Positions 8,369 to 17,768 of a stretch of 64,000 bases of DNA are shown one piece after another. A program made the translations under genes and the position numbers. Below the pieces are notes generated by a model. That model ran no database searches. It was not told the DNA's origin and was given only the letters and a program-made list of their open reading frames with translations. The stretch spans positions 1-64,000 of the forward strand of contig NZ_JAGIQL010000001.1 in NCBI RefSeq assembly GCF_017813245.1, in the 5' to 3' direction. Numbering within the stretch: position 1 is the first letter of the stretch; every line of letters begins with the position of its first letter. The DNA is from Streptomyces montanisoli. GTDB lineage: Bacteria > Actinomycetota > Actinomycetes > Streptomycetales > Streptomycetaceae.

Positions 8369-8932
8369 TCAGTGGCAGGGGCCGCGGATGCCGTCGAGTA
8401 CGAGCGCGACGTGCCTGCGCCAGGCGTCGTCGGCCGTCATGTTCGCCATCGCGCCTCGGGTGACGAGGACGAAGTCCTCCGCGCGGAAGTCCTCGCGCAG
8501 GCGGCCCGCCGCGACGGCGCGGCGCACGATGCGGTCCGTGATCGCCGAGAAGTCCGCCTTCTCCGCGGCGATGTCGTGCCAGCTGGGCTCCTCGGGGCCG
8601 AGGATCGCGAAGCGGAACGCCGCGTCGGCCTGGGCGGCCTCCAGGTAGCCGTACAGCAGCGTCTCGAACGCTGCCCAGGGCTCCTCGGCCTCGTCGGCCG
8701 CGCGCGCGAGGGCCGTCATCGCCTCGAATCTGCGGCCGATGATCGCCGCGAGCAGCGCGCGCTTGTCGGCGAAGTGGCGGTAAAGCGTGCCGACGCCGAG
8801 GCCGGCGCGCTCGGCGATCTCGTCCATCTGCACGGCGTCGCCCCGCTGGGCGAACAGCTCGCCTGCGGCGTCGAGCACGGACTCGCGGTTGCGCCGGGCG
8901 TCGGCGCGCAGCGGGCGTTCGGGAGCAGCCAT
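8369..8932 (-). CDS. TetR-family repressor
   Basis: A 187-residue TetR regulator. The N-terminal DNA-binding domain reads RRNRESVLDAAGELFAQRG, then MDEIAERAGLGVGTLYRHF, the classic TetR helix-turn-helix. The C-terminal ligand-binding domain is helical and has family-typical low conservation. It is divergent from the NmrA-like gene at 9028 with 95 bases between the start codons. An inverted repeat at 8981-8998 in that gap is the likely operator, so it probably represses both itself and the reductase. The inducer is unknown. Confidence 0.88.
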   Translation of the reverse strand: MAAPERPLRADARRNRESVLDAAGELFAQRGDAVQMDEIAERAGLGVGTLYRHFADKRALLAAIIGRRFEAMTALARAADEAEEPWAAFETLLYGYLEAAQADAAFRFAILGPEEPSWHDIAAEKADFSAITDRIVRRAVAAGRLREDFRAEDFVLVTRGAMANMTADDAWRRHVALVLDGIRGPCH

Positions 8933-8980
8933 GGTCGGTCAATCGTAGTTGACGGTGGGCCGAGGGCGTGGGTACATTCG

Positions 8981-8998
8981 GAACCGGAGTTCAGGTTC
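8981..8998. promoter_or_regulatory. Candidate TetR operator
   Basis: GAACC (8981-8985) and GGTTC (8994-8998) form an inverted repeat, and GAAC/GTTC (8981-8984, 8989-8992) form a nested one. They lie between the divergent TetR and NmrA-like genes, 30-47 bases before the latter's start. Confidence 0.5.
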
Positions 8999-9027
8999 AT
9001 GTTGAGCCTCTCGTTGGAGGAGATCCG

Positions 9028-9915
9028 ATGATCGTCGTCACCACACCCACAGGACAGATCGGCGGCGCGCTGGTCCGTCTGCTGCTCGACCGGGGCGAGG
9101 ACGTCCGTGTCGTCGTCCGCGACGCCTCGCGTCTGGACGGCGCGGTGCGCGAGCGGGTCGCGGTCGTCGAGGGGGCCCACGACGACCCGGCCGTGCTCGA
9201 CAAGGCGCTGCCCGGCGCCGACGCGCTGTTCTGGCTCGTCCCGCCGAACCCGGCGGCGCCCAGCGCCGAGGCGCACTACGCCGGCTTCGCCCGGGCGGGC
9301 GCCGCCGCCGTCGCCCGTCACGGCGTCGGGCACGTCGTCGGGGTCTCCAGCGCGGGGCACGGCTGGACGAAGCCGGCCGGCGTCCTGACGGCGGCCTTCG
9401 CCATGGACGCCGAACTGGCCGCGTCCGGCGCCGCGTACCGGGCCCTGTCCATGCCCTTCTACATGGAGAACCTGCTCGGCCAGCTCGACGCGATCACCGA
9501 GCAGGGCGCCTTCTACCTGACGTGCGCCCCGGACCAGCCGCTCGCGACGATCGCGACGCGCGACATCGCGGGGGCCGCCGCGGACCTTCTCACCGACCGG
9601 TCCTGGACGGGGCAGGAGAACCTCCCGCTGTTCGGCCCCGACCGGCTGACGCCCGACGCCATGGCCGAGGCGATCGGTCGGGAGCTCGGGCGCCCGGTCG
9701 CCTACCGCCGCATGAGCATGGATGACTTCGCGTCGCTGCTCCGCTCCCGCGGCGCGGGCGAGCAGACCGTCAAGGACATGACCGAGATGTTCGCCGCGCA
9801 GGACGACGGCATCTACGACGCCGACTGGAAGACCGCCACGCTCGCGCCGACGGACTTCCGCGCCTGGTGCGGGCAGGTGCTGCGGCCCGCCGCCGACGCC
9901 CGGGCGGCGTCCTGA
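9028..9915 (+). CDS. NmrA-family NAD(P)-binding protein
   Basis: A 295-residue Rossmann-fold protein of the atypical short-chain dehydrogenase group (NmrA/quinone reductase-like). The dinucleotide-binding strand-turn is IVVTTPTGQIGGALVRLL at the N-terminus. Later segments VVGVSSAGHG and FYMENLL are typical of NmrA proteins, which either reduce small electrophiles or sense NADP redox state. The ATG at 9028 follows a strong GGAGGAGAT site, so the longer upstream reading is not used. It is divergent from a TetR gene that probably controls it. The substrate is unknown. Confidence 0.82.
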   Translation: MIVVTTPTGQIGGALVRLLLDRGEDVRVVVRDASRLDGAVRERVAVVEGAHDDPAVLDKALPGADALFWLVPPNPAAPSAEAHYAGFARAGAAAVARHGVGHVVGVSSAGHGWTKPAGVLTAAFAMDAELAASGAAYRALSMPFYMENLLGQLDAITEQGAFYLTCAPDQPLATIATRDIAGAAADLLTDRSWTGQENLPLFGPDRLTPDAMAEAIGRELGRPVAYRRMSMDDFASLLRSRGAGEQTVKDMTEMFAAQDDGIYDADWKTATLAPTDFRAWCGQVLRPAADARAAS

Positions 9916-9964
9916 CGGGAGCGGCGGGGGAAGTCGGGAGCGCCGGGGGAAAACATGAGGCGCC

Positions 9965-10582
9965 TCAGGGCGCGCGCGTGACGCCGTGCGCCGGCTGCGC
10001 GCTCAGCGCGGGGCGGCGCGGGCACGAGGCGACGGCCAGCAGCGGCCAGAGCGACTGGGCGAACGTCAGGACGCGCTCGGCCACGCCCGCCGCGCCGCCG
10101 TCCTTGAGCTCGTACCAGAACCACGCGGCGCATACCCACATAGCCACGCTGACCGTGGCCGTCACCGGCAGCCGGAAGCCCCACGGCGGACGCCCGCCGC
10201 GCGCCGCGAGCACCGGCCATACCGCCAGCAGCGAGAACCCCACGGCGGCGACCAGGCCGTGCCGTAGCGAACCCCCGCTCGGCGGCGCGGGGACCACGAT
10301 CAGTGCCAGCGCCGTCAGGCCGCCCGCCCCCAGGGCGAGCCGCCCGGCGAGCGCGGCGGCGCGCAGCCCGACGGCCGTGGCGAGATAGCAGACGCCCAGC
10401 GCGAACTCGGCCGTCGTCATCACCCAGTACCCGCCCGCGCCGTCCGAGGCCAGGATGCTGATGGTCTGGGAGACGGGGTCGTAGCCGGGGTCCATCATCA
10501 GCTCGCCGATACTCCAGCCGCAGACCAGCAGCACAGGGGCGGACAACGAAGCGAGCCGGACCCACCAGGGAGCAATCCACAT
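9965..10582 (-). CDS. DUF998-family integral membrane protein
   Basis: A 205-residue hydrophobic protein with about six membrane spans, for example WWVRLASLSAPVLLVCGW, a span after YWVMTTAEFALGVCYLATA, and GFSLLAVWPVLAA. The motif MDPGYDPVSQTISILAS between the first two spans is characteristic of DUF998 proteins, whose function is not known. The start is the ATG at 10582, because the longer frame upstream has no coding character. It stands alone between the NmrA-like gene and the divergent UvrA-like gene. Confidence 0.72.
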   Translation of the reverse strand: MWIAPWWVRLASLSAPVLLVCGWSIGELMMDPGYDPVSQTISILASDGAGGYWVMTTAEFALGVCYLATAVGLRAAALAGRLALGAGGLTALALIVVPAPPSGGSLRHGLVAAVGFSLLAVWPVLAARGGRPPWGFRLPVTATVSVAMWVCAAWFWYELKDGGAAGVAERVLTFAQSLWPLLAVASCPRRPALSAQPAHGVTRAP

Positions 10583-10638
10583 CAAAACACCATAAAACGA
10601 TCTACTGCCCGGCCCGTGCCCCGCCACGGCCGCTGCCT

Positions 10639-10677
10639 CCGTACGGCCGCTGCCTCCGTACGGCCACCTCCGTACGG
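10639..10677. repeat. Three spaced copies of the palindrome CCGTACGG
   Basis: CCGTACGG occurs at 10639-10646, 10656-10663 and 10670-10677, the first two inside a 17-base tandem repeat. The array lies 120-158 bases before the UvrA-like gene and 57 bases upstream of the divergent DUF998 gene. It may be a cluster of operator sites. Confidence 0.55.
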
Positions 10678-10796
10678 CGGCTACCCCGCAGGTGGCGGCC
10701 CCGCACCTGCGCGACAATGGCCGCGCGGCCGCCGCAGCAGGACAGATACGAGTGGCGGCCGGCACGGGACGCAGCAGCAACCGCGGGGAGAGCGCC

Positions 10797-13409
10797 ATGG
10801 AGCCGGGCCGCACAGGCCACACAGGTGCCGTCGGCGGCCACGCGCCCGAGGACCCGTTCGTACGGGTCAGGGGCGCGCGCCAGCACAACCTGCGCGGCGT
10901 GGACGTGGACGTCCCGCGCGGCGCGCTGACCGTGTTCACCGGCGTCTCCGGCTCCGGCAAGTCGTCGCTCGCCTTCGGCACGCTGTACGCGGAGTCCCAG
11001 CGCCGGTACTTCGAGTCGGTCGCGCCGTACGCACGCCGGCTGATCCACCAGGTCGGCGCCGTGCGCGTCGACGAGATCACGGGGCTGCCGCCCGCCGTGG
11101 CGCTCCAGCAGCGTCGCTCGACGCCAGGCTCCCGCTCGTCCGTCGGCACCGTCACGACGCTGTCGAACCTGCTGCGGATGCTGTTCTCGCGCGCGGGCAC
11201 CTACCCGCGGGACGCGAAGGAGCGCCTGGACTCCGACGCCTTCTCGCCGAACACCGCCACCGGCGCCTGCCCGGAGTGCCACGGGCTCGGCGTGGTGCAC
11301 CGCGTCACCGAGCGGTCCCTCGTGCCCGACCCGTCCCTGACCATCCGTGAACACGCCATCGCCGCCTGGCCCGGCGCGTGGCAGGGCAAGAACCTGCGCG
11401 ACGTCGTGGCCGCCCTCGGGTACGACATCGACCGACCGTGGCGCGAGCTGCCGCAGAAGGACCGCGACTGGATCCTCTTCAGCGACGAGCAGCCGGTGGT
11501 GACCGTCGACCCGGTGCGCGAGGCGGGCCGCGTGCAGCGCCCCTACCAAGGCAAGTTCATGAGCGCCGAGCGCTACGTGATGCGCGCGTTCTCCGAGTCG
11601 AAGAGCGCGGCCACACGCCGGCGGATGCTGCGCCACCTGGAGAGCGCCGCCTGCCCCGTGTGCCACGGCAGGCGGCTGCGGCAGGACGCGCTGGCCGTCA
11701 CCTTCGCCGGGCACGACATCGCGCACTACACCGGCATGCCGCTGGACGACCTCGCCGATGCGCTGCGGACGACCGCCGGACTCGACGAGCCGACGACGGC
11801 GGTGGGTTCGTCCGGCTCGGGTGAGTCGACGGAGGTCGCGGTCGCGCTCGCACGCGACCTCGTCGCCCGTATCGGCGTCCTGACCGGCCTCGGCCTCGGC
11901 TACCTCAGCATGGACCGCTCCACCCCCACCCTCTCGCCGGGCGAGCTGCAACGGCTGCGGCTCGCGACGCAGCTGCGCTCGGGCCTCTTCGGCGTCGTCT
12001 ACGTCCTCGACGAACCGTCGGCGGGGCTGCACCCCGCGGACACCGAGCCGCTGCTCGCGGTGCTCGAAGGGCTGCGGGCCGGGGGCAACTCGCTCTTCGT
12101 CGTCGAGCACGACATGGAGGTGGCGCGCCGCGCGGACTGGCTCGTCGACGTGGGCCCGGGGGCCGGACGGTACGGCGGTCACGTCCTCTACAGCGGGCCG
12201 GTGCCTGGCCTGGCGGAGGTGGCGGACTCGGCGACCCGCCCGTACCTGTTCCCGGCGGACGGCGAGGGCCGGGACACCGGCGCTGAGCGCACGTCCCGCA
12301 CGCCCCGCACGCCCCGCACGCCGTCCGGCCGGCTGCGGCTGCGCGGCGTCACCCGGCACAACCTGCGGGACCTCGACGTGGACGTGCCGCTCGGCGTCCT
12401 CACCGCGGTGACCGGGGTGTCGGGCTCGGGCAAGTCGACGCTGGTCGGCCAGGTACTCGCCGACGTGGTGACGGCCCACCTGCACACGGCGGGCACGGAC
12501 GGGGACGAGGCCGGGGCCGGGGCCGGAACCGGGGACGATGACGCCGACAGCGACGAGACGGCGGTAGCTCCCGGCACCGCAACGGCGGGCCCCATGGTGA
12601 CCGCCGTCGAGGGCCTCGACGGCGCGGACCGCCTCGTGCGCGTCGACCAGAAGCCCATCGGCCGCACCCCACGCTCCAACCTGGCCACGTACACGGGCCT
12701 GTTCGACGCGGTACGCGGCGTCTTCGCCGCCACCGACGCGGCGCGGGCACGGGGGTACACGCGCGGCCGGTTCTCGTTCAACGTGGCGTCGGGCCGCTGC
12801 GAGACGTGCCAGGGCGAGGGCTTCGTCGCCGTGGAACTGCTCTTCCTGCCCGGCACGTACGCGCCCTGCCCGACGTGCCACGGCGCCCGCTACAACCCGG
12901 AGACGCTGGAGATCACCTACCGGGGCCTGACCATCGCCGAGGTGCTCGACCTGTCCGTGGACGCGGCGGCGGACTTCTTCGCCGACGTGCCCGCCGCCTC
13001 ACGCGGGCTGCGCACCCTCCAGGACGTCGGCCTCGGCTACCTGCACCTGGGGCAGCCCGCCACCGAGCTGTCGGGCGGCGAGGCGCAGCGCATCAAGCTC
13101 GCCGCCGAGCTGCAGCGGGCGCGCAGGGGCCACACGCTCTACCTGCTCGACGAACCCACCACAGGCCTGCACCCCGCGGACACCGAGCTGCTGATGCGCC
13201 GGCTGCACGGCCTGGTCGACGCGGGCAACACGGTGGTGCTCGTGGAGCACGACATGGCGGTGGTGGCGGGCGCCGACTGGGTCCTCGACCTGGGCCCGGG
13301 CGCGGGCGACGCGGGCGGACGCGTGGTCGCCGCGGGCCCGCCACGGGACGTGGCACGCGCCCGCGACAGCCGCACGGCCCCGTACCTGGCCCGCCACCTG
13401 CCCGGCTGA
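10797..13409 (+). CDS. UvrA-like ABC-class ATPase (UvrA2 type)
   Basis: An 870-residue duplicated ABC ATPase of the UvrA family. The first half has Walker [10 protein letters not shown], the zinc pairs CPECHG and CPVCHG, and signature [11 protein letters not shown]. The second half has Walker [10 protein letters not shown], zinc-binding CETCQGEG and CPTCHG, signature [11 protein letters not shown] and Walker [14 protein letters not shown]. It is shorter than housekeeping UvrA (about 950-1000 residues). Together with the divergence, that suggests a UvrA2/DrrC-type protein, which in Streptomyces often gives tolerance to DNA-binding compounds rather than acting in UvrABC repair. The ATG at 10797 follows GGGGAGAG. 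A low-complexity Ala/Gly/Asp insert sits at roughly residues 565-600. No UvrB or UvrC gene is nearby. Confidence 0.88.
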   Translation: MEPGRTGHTGAVGGHAPEDPFVRVRGARQHNLRGVDVDVPRGALTVFTGVSGSGKSSLAFGTLYAESQRRYFESVAPYARRLIHQVGAVRVDEITGLPPAVALQQRRSTPGSRSSVGTVTTLSNLLRMLFSRAGTYPRDAKERLDSDAFSPNTATGACPECHGLGVVHRVTERSLVPDPSLTIREHAIAAWPGAWQGKNLRDVVAALGYDIDRPWRELPQKDRDWILFSDEQPVVTVDPVREAGRVQRPYQGKFMSAERYVMRAFSESKSAATRRRMLRHLESAACPVCHGRRLRQDALAVTFAGHDIAHYTGMPLDDLADALRTTAGLDEPTTAVGSSGSGESTEVAVALARDLVARIGVLTGLGLGYLSMDRSTPTLSPGELQRLRLATQLRSGLFGVVYVLDEPSAGLHPADTEPLLAVLEGLRAGGNSLFVVEHDMEVARRADWLVDVGPGAGRYGGHVLYSGPVPGLAEVADSATRPYLFPADGEGRDTGAERTSRTPRTPRTPSGRLRLRGVTRHNLRDLDVDVPLGVLTAVTGVSGSGKSTLVGQVLADVVTAHLHTAGTDGDEAGAGAGTGDDDADSDETAVAPGTATAGPMVTAVEGLDGADRLVRVDQKPIGRTPRSNLATYTGLFDAVRGVFAATDAARARGYTRGRFSFNVASGRCETCQGEGFVAVELLFLPGTYAPCPTCHGARYNPETLEITYRGLTIAEVLDLSVDAAADFFADVPAASRGLRTLQDVGLGYLHLGQPATELSGGEAQRIKLAAELQRARRGHTLYLLDEPTTGLHPADTELLMRRLHGLVDAGNTVVLVEHDMAVVAGADWVLDLGPGAGDAGGRVVAAGPPRDVARARDSRTAPYLARHLPG

Positions 13410-13450
13410 CGGGCCCGCTACCCGAGCGCGGCGCCGACCCCCGCGTGCCG

Positions 13451-14029
13451 CTACCCGAGCGCGGCGAGGAAGTCGAGCGTGCGCTCCGTCAGCAGCGCCG
13501 CGGCCTTCTCGTCGTACGCCCGCAGGCTGCTGTCCGCGAACAGGTGCTCGTCGCCCGGGTAGAGGTACAACTCGGCGTCGGGCGCCGACGCGACGAGCTC
13601 GCGGGCCGCCTCCACGTCGCCCTCGTCCATGAAGTACGAGTCGCTGTCCATGCTGTGGATCCGCACCGGCACCGACGGCGGCCACGCCTCGCCGAACTCC
13701 GAGACGGGGATGCACGAGTGGAACAGCAGCGCGCCCTTCGCCCCCGCCCTGGTCTGGGCCAGCGCCTGCGCCGGCAGCACACCGGCCGAGAACCCCGCGT
13801 ACACGAGACCGGCGGGCAGCCCGTCGGCTGCCGCGCGCCCTCGTTCGAGGAGCGTGCCGAACCCGGTCTCCCGCACGTAGGCGACGCCGTCGTCGAGGTC
13901 GTCGAAGACCTTTCCCTCGTACAGGTCGGGCACGTGGACGGTATGCCCCGCCCGCTCCAGCGTCTCCGCGAACGCGTGGACGCCCCGCGTCAGCCCGTGC
14001 GCATGGTGGAACAGCAGTACCTCGGCCAT
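13451..14029 (-). CDS. Dienelactone-hydrolase-family alpha/beta hydrolase
   Basis: A 192-residue alpha/beta hydrolase. The start MAEVLLFHHAHGLT contains the oxyanion-region strand. The nucleophile elbow reads YAGFSAGVL, giving Ser where classical dienelactone hydrolases have Cys, and the C-terminal GDEHLF supplies the catalytic His. The ATG at 14029 follows GGAGGGCCCC. It is convergent with the UvrA-like gene, 41 bases away. The substrate cannot be deduced; the Ser nucleophile suggests a general esterase-like activity. Confidence 0.8.
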   Translation of the reverse strand: MAEVLLFHHAHGLTRGVHAFAETLERAGHTVHVPDLYEGKVFDDLDDGVAYVRETGFGTLLERGRAAADGLPAGLVYAGFSAGVLPAQALAQTRAGAKGALLFHSCIPVSEFGEAWPPSVPVRIHSMDSDSYFMDEGDVEAARELVASAPDAELYLYPGDEHLFADSSLRAYDEKAAALLTERTLDFLAALG

Positions 14030-14319
14030 GGGGCCCTCCTCCGTGGTGCCGGAGCCCGGTGACCCCGACTCCACGGAGTATCGCCGGTGCCACTGACATC
14101 GCCGTCCAGCCGGACGCACGGCGCGTACGATGAGCACGACGCCGCCGCGCCCCGCGCCGCGCCGCTCGGCCGAACGCGTGACTGTGCCGTGCCGGCGGGC
14201 TCCGCGCCGTGACCTCACCCGTCCCGCGGCGATTGTTCATGTGCCACGTGTGTTCCGTCCCGGGCGGGTAACGCGTATTGGCAACACTGCAACACCGCAG
14301 CACAGAGAAGAGGAAGTCC
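14030..14319. other. Non-coding divergent region
   Basis: About 290 bases between the divergent hydrolase and lipoprotein genes. Apart from the ribosome-binding sites at each end (GGAGGGCC on the left, minus strand; GAGGAAG on the right) I see no feature I can name. Confidence 0.4.
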
Positions 14320-15030
14320 ATGCACGTCAAGGCTGTCCGCCGCGGAATCCCGGCCCTCCTGCTGGCCGCCACCGCGGGGCTCACGCTCGCGGCCTGCGGA
14401 TCCGGCGACGCGCAGTCCTCCTCCCCCTCGTCCGCCCTGCCCACGACCGCCGGTGCGTCCGTGCCCGGCGGCGTGCCCTCGGCGCCCGAGTCCACGCCCA
14501 CCGCGACCTCCGGCAGCGACTCGACGGGCGGTGCCGCCTCCACCGGCGCCACGGCCTCGGTGACCCCGGGGGGCGGCGGTTCGGGCGGGGCGTCGTCCGG
14601 CGGTTCCGAGCCGGCCTGCAAGACGAGCCAGTTGAGGATCACGGCGACCAACCGCAGCAGCGGCGCCGGGCACACCACGTTCCAGCTCATGTTCCAGAAC
14701 ACCGGCTCGTCGCCCTGCACGCTCTCCGGCTACCCGGGCGTCTCCTTCGTCAAGGGGCACGACACCCAGCTCGGCAAGGCGGCCTCCCGCACCGAGGCCA
14801 AGGTTCCGATCGTCACGCTGATCCCCGACTCCCACGCCTACGCCGACGTGCGCACCGTCAACGGCCAGAGCGGCTACTCGGCGGCGAAGTGCGACCTCAC
14901 CACCGTGCCGACCCTGCGCGTCTACCCGCCGAACCAGAAGGAGTCGACGGACATCCCCTGGAACGAGAAGGAGTGCGTCGGACCCACCGTCCAGAACCTC
15001 CAGGTGGGACCGGTCCACACCAAGAAGTGA
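14320..15030 (+). CDS. Secreted lipoprotein with DUF4232 domain
   Basis: A 236-residue exported lipoprotein. The signal sequence MHVKAVRRGIPALLLAATAG ends at a lipobox L-A-A-C with the lipidated Cys at about residue 26. A Ser/Thr/Gly/Pro-rich linker (about 27-105) leads to a C-terminal DUF4232 domain (about 108-233) marked by LRITATNRSSGAGHT, SPCTLSGYPGVSF and a final conserved Cys. Proteins of this kind sit on the outer face of the membrane; their function is unknown. The ATG at 14320 follows GAGGAAG. It is convergent with the response-regulator gene, only 17 bases away. Confidence 0.85.
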   Translation: MHVKAVRRGIPALLLAATAGLTLAACGSGDAQSSSPSSALPTTAGASVPGGVPSAPESTPTATSGSDSTGGAASTGATASVTPGGGGSGGASSGGSEPACKTSQLRITATNRSSGAGHTTFQLMFQNTGSSPCTLSGYPGVSFVKGHDTQLGKAASRTEAKVPIVTLIPDSHAYADVRTVNGQSGYSAAKCDLTTVPTLRVYPPNQKESTDIPWNEKECVGPTVQNLQVGPVHTKK

Positions 15031-15047
15031 CGTGGAGGGCCGCGCGA

Positions 15048-15818
15048 TCAGTCGACCAGCCCGTGGCGCCACGCCCAGGCGATGAGCGCGGCGCGGTCCT
15101 CCATGACCAACTTGGCGAGTACGTGGTTGAGATGCGTCTTGACCGTCGCCTCGCCGACGACCATCTCCCGTGCCACCTGACGGTTGTTGAGGCCCTGCGC
15201 CACGAGCCGCACGACGTCGATCTCCCGTCGGGTGAGCCCCTCGGCCGCGTCCGGAATCACCGGCGATGACGGGGACGGGGACGGCGCCGGCGCGGACGGA
15301 GCCGGTGCCTGGGCCGAAGCGGCCGGCGACGCGGCAGACGGGGCTGACGCGGCTGACGCGGTAGCCGCGGCACCGGGCGCGGCACCGGACTCCCGCTCCC
15401 CGACGACGAGTTGGACGAGCCGCTGCTGCACCGCCGGGTCGAGCACCGTACGCCCGGCCGCCACGTCACGCACCGCTGCCAGCAGCGCCTCGCTCGTCGC
15501 GTCCTTCGTCAGGTACCCGACGGCGCCCGCGCGCAGCGCCGGGAGCACCGCGTCGTCGTCCGCGTACGTGGTGAGGATCAGCACCCGGGCGCGCAGCCCG
15601 GAGGCCGCGATCTCGGCCGCGACGCCGGAGCCGTCGAGTTCGGGCATCCGCAGGTCGACGAGGGCGACATCGGGACGGGTGTCCGTCGCGAGGCGCACGG
15701 CCGTGCGCCCGTCGCCGGCCTCGCCAACCACCTCGATGTCGTCGGCGGACGACAGGAGCATCACGAGCCCGTCGCGTACCACTGCCTGGTCGTCGGCGAC
15801 CAGCACCCGGATCGTCAC
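15048..15818 (-). CDS. NarL/LuxR-type response regulator
   Basis: A 256-residue response regulator. The receiver domain (residues 1-120) has the acidic pair ADD, the phospho-acceptor D55 in ALVDLRMPEL, and Lys in GYLTKDA. The C-terminal LuxR helix-turn-helix (about 194-255) includes LTRREIDVVRLVAQGLNNRQ and VKTHLNHVLAKL. Between them is an unusually long Ala/Ser/Pro-rich linker (about residues 150-190) made of near-repeats, probably flexible. The GTG start overlaps the kinase stop codon (GTGA), so the two genes are translated together. Its targets are not evident from the sequence. Confidence 0.9.
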   Translation of the reverse strand: MTIRVLVADDQAVVRDGLVMLLSSADDIEVVGEAGDGRTAVRLATDTRPDVALVDLRMPELDGSGVAAEIAASGLRARVLILTTYADDDAVLPALRAGAVGYLTKDATSEALLAAVRDVAAGRTVLDPAVQQRLVQLVVGERESGAAPGAAATASAASAPSAASPAASAQAPAPSAPAPSPSPSSPVIPDAAEGLTRREIDVVRLVAQGLNNRQVAREMVVGEATVKTHLNHVLAKLVMEDRAALIAWAWRHGLVD

Positions 15819-17053
15819 CGCTGTGCCCTCCCCTCGGCGCCGACCGCAGGCGGCGCGTCCTGCGGCCCCGCGGGCCGGGGCGAGCCCGAACCGTGCGCCA
15901 TGTCCTGCCCGTTGCCCACCGGGACCCGTACGTCGATCCGCCAGCCGGGGCCACCCGGCGCGCGGCCCGCGGTCAGGGACCCGCCGACGGCCTCCACCCG
16001 CTCGGTCATGCTGCGCAGACCCGTTCCGCTGCCCTTCACACCCGAGGGACGGCGCCCCGTCGGCAGCCCCTCGTCCCGCACACCGACCCGCAACTCCCGC
16101 TCGTCCCACACCACACGCACATCGATGGCGCTCCCGGTCGCGTAGCGCGCCGCGTTGGTCATCGCCTCCTGCACGGCACGGTACACGGCGTGGCCCGTCT
16201 CGGGCCCGACGCGGCCAGGGCGCCCGCTGACGTGCAGCCGCGCCTCGCCGGGGAAGCCCTCGACGAGGGTGCGCAGGTCGTCCACACCGCGAGGGTGGGC
16301 GGTGCGCAGCGCGCCGACCGCGGCGCGCGCCTCCTGGACGCCATCGCGGGCGAGCCCTGCGGCGCGGTCGAGCGGTTCGGCCAGCCAGTCGGGAGCGCCC
16401 TTGCCCGCGGCGGTCGCGCGGATGGCCTGCAACTGCACGGAGAGGCCGGCCAGGCTGTGCGCGAGCACGTCGTGCATCTCCCGCGCGATCCTGGTGCGTT
16501 CCTCCGTCGCCGCCGCTTCCTGGAGTGCCTGGCGTGACGCCTCCACCTCGGCGAGGAGCGAGACGGCACGGTCGCGCTCGGCCTGCAGCGCCGCGTGCTC
16601 GACCATGCGGGTCGCGATGAACCAGGCGCCCACGCCCGCCAGCAGCCCGGCCAGACTGCCGGACACCACCACGATCGAGACACCGAACACGACCGAGACC
16701 ACCCCGATCCCGGCGTTGCGCACCGGCCCCGCGGGCAGGCACATCGGCAGCGCGGACGCCCCGGCGAGCACCGGCACGGAGCCGAGCCCGCTCGGCACGA
16801 GCAACGTGATCGCGAGTCCCGCACCGACGGTGACCAGCGCGGCCGCGGCACCGAGGTAGGCGGGCGTGACCCGGCGGGCCACCACCATGCCGGCCTCCGC
16901 GACGAGCATCAGCACACCGGTGACGATGCGGAGGGTCGTGGTCGAGGCCGCGATGACGGAGACGGCCCCGCACGCCACCATCACCGATGCCCCGATGAGC
17001 GCGCGATCGAAGGGCCGCTTGCGCCAGCCGATTGCCCAGTGCCTGGTCAGCAT
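15815..17053 (-). CDS. NarL-type sensor histidine kinase (HisKA_3)
   Basis: A 412-residue membrane sensor kinase. About five or six N-terminal membrane spans (residues 15-150) are followed by a coiled coil and the dimerisation helix EERTRIAREMHDVLAHSLAG with the phosphorylated His at about 194. The C-terminal ATPase domain contains the N box (QEAMTNAARYA) and G boxes (VRDEG, GTGLRSM). The start ATG at 17053 is preferred over the longer frame because the upstream residues look non-coding. It forms an operon with the response regulator through a 4-base overlap. The short loops suggest it senses something within the membrane. Confidence 0.9.
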   Translation of the reverse strand: MLTRHWAIGWRKRPFDRALIGASVMVACGAVSVIAASTTTLRIVTGVLMLVAEAGMVVARRVTPAYLGAAAALVTVGAGLAITLLVPSGLGSVPVLAGASALPMCLPAGPVRNAGIGVVSVVFGVSIVVVSGSLAGLLAGVGAWFIATRMVEHAALQAERDRAVSLLAEVEASRQALQEAAATEERTRIAREMHDVLAHSLAGLSVQLQAIRATAAGKGAPDWLAEPLDRAAGLARDGVQEARAAVGALRTAHPRGVDDLRTLVEGFPGEARLHVSGRPGRVGPETGHAVYRAVQEAMTNAARYATGSAIDVRVVWDERELRVGVRDEGLPTGRRPSGVKGSGTGLRSMTERVEAVGGSLTAGRAPGGPGWRIDVRVPVGNGQDMAHGSGSPRPAGPQDAPPAVGAEGRAQR

Positions 17054-17169
17054 CCGCCTCGTCCTGCCTGTCTGCGGCCGGTGCCCGTCGTCGGGCACCG
17101 GCCGGTGTGTCCTGTCCACCACTGAATCACGTCCGGGCCCGGATCCGCCGGGCCCGACGGCCTCCCGGC

Positions 17170-17733
17170 TCAGACGTAGCTGCCGTTGCGGGGCGCGACC
17201 CGAGCCGCGTCGGCGGCGGCGTCACCATCGGCGTTCTTGCCGCGTGCGAGGACCAGCTGGCCCCGGGTGACGATCGTGCCGATACGGACGACGACCTCGC
17301 TGAGCGCCATCAGGAGGAGGGCCGCGACCCACGCCTGGGAGCTGGTGATGTCGTGCGCCACGGAGAAGTCGCCGACGTGCTGGGCGCCGGACGGGTGCGA
17401 GGTCCACACGGCGAAACCGAGGCGGAAGCCCATGCTGATCACCCACAGGGCCGCCGCGGCATAGGTCGCCTTGATGTGGATGTGGCCGCCGATGTCGCGG
17501 ACGCGGGTGAGGAAGCCGCCGGCGAGGCCGAACGCGATCCCGATGCCGGTGAAGGTCGCGATCAGCGCGACGTCGTTCCCGGCGGTGGGAATGTCGTGCA
17601 GGTAGTGGTAGCCGACCCAGCCGATGATCGCCAGCGGCAGGAGGATCGTGCGCCGTGTGAGCCGTTCCCCGCGCAGCTGCAGGACGACGATGAGGAGGAG
17701 TGCGATGTCGACGAGCCAGTCCGTTGTGTTCAT
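17170..17733 (-). CDS. Integral membrane protein of unknown function
   Basis: A 187-residue protein with about five membrane spans, including WLVDIALLLIVVLQL, TILLPLAIIGWVGYHYL, a glycine-rich span around residue 75, ATYAAAALWVISMGFRL and AWVAALLLMALSEVV. The C-terminal 30 residues are soluble and charged. The pattern of a short N-terminus and a third span with GIGIAFGLAGGFLTR recalls CcdC/DUF1453-like proteins, but I am not certain. The start is the ATG at 17733. It lies between the kinase gene and a secreted-protein gene on the same strand, with 35 bases to the latter. Confidence 0.6.
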   Translation of the reverse strand: MNTTDWLVDIALLLIVVLQLRGERLTRRTILLPLAIIGWVGYHYLHDIPTAGNDVALIATFTGIGIAFGLAGGFLTRVRDIGGHIHIKATYAAAALWVISMGFRLGFAVWTSHPSGAQHVGDFSVAHDITSSQAWVAALLLMALSEVVVRIGTIVTRGQLVLARGKNADGDAAADAARVAPRNGSYV

Positions 17734-17768
17734 GGCCTCGACTATTCGCCGATTCGGCCCGCAGTCCT

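Noticed and set aside
10602-12881. A 759-residue minus-strand frame opposite the UvrA-like gene
   Set aside because: It is an antisense shadow of a gene with complete ABC motifs.
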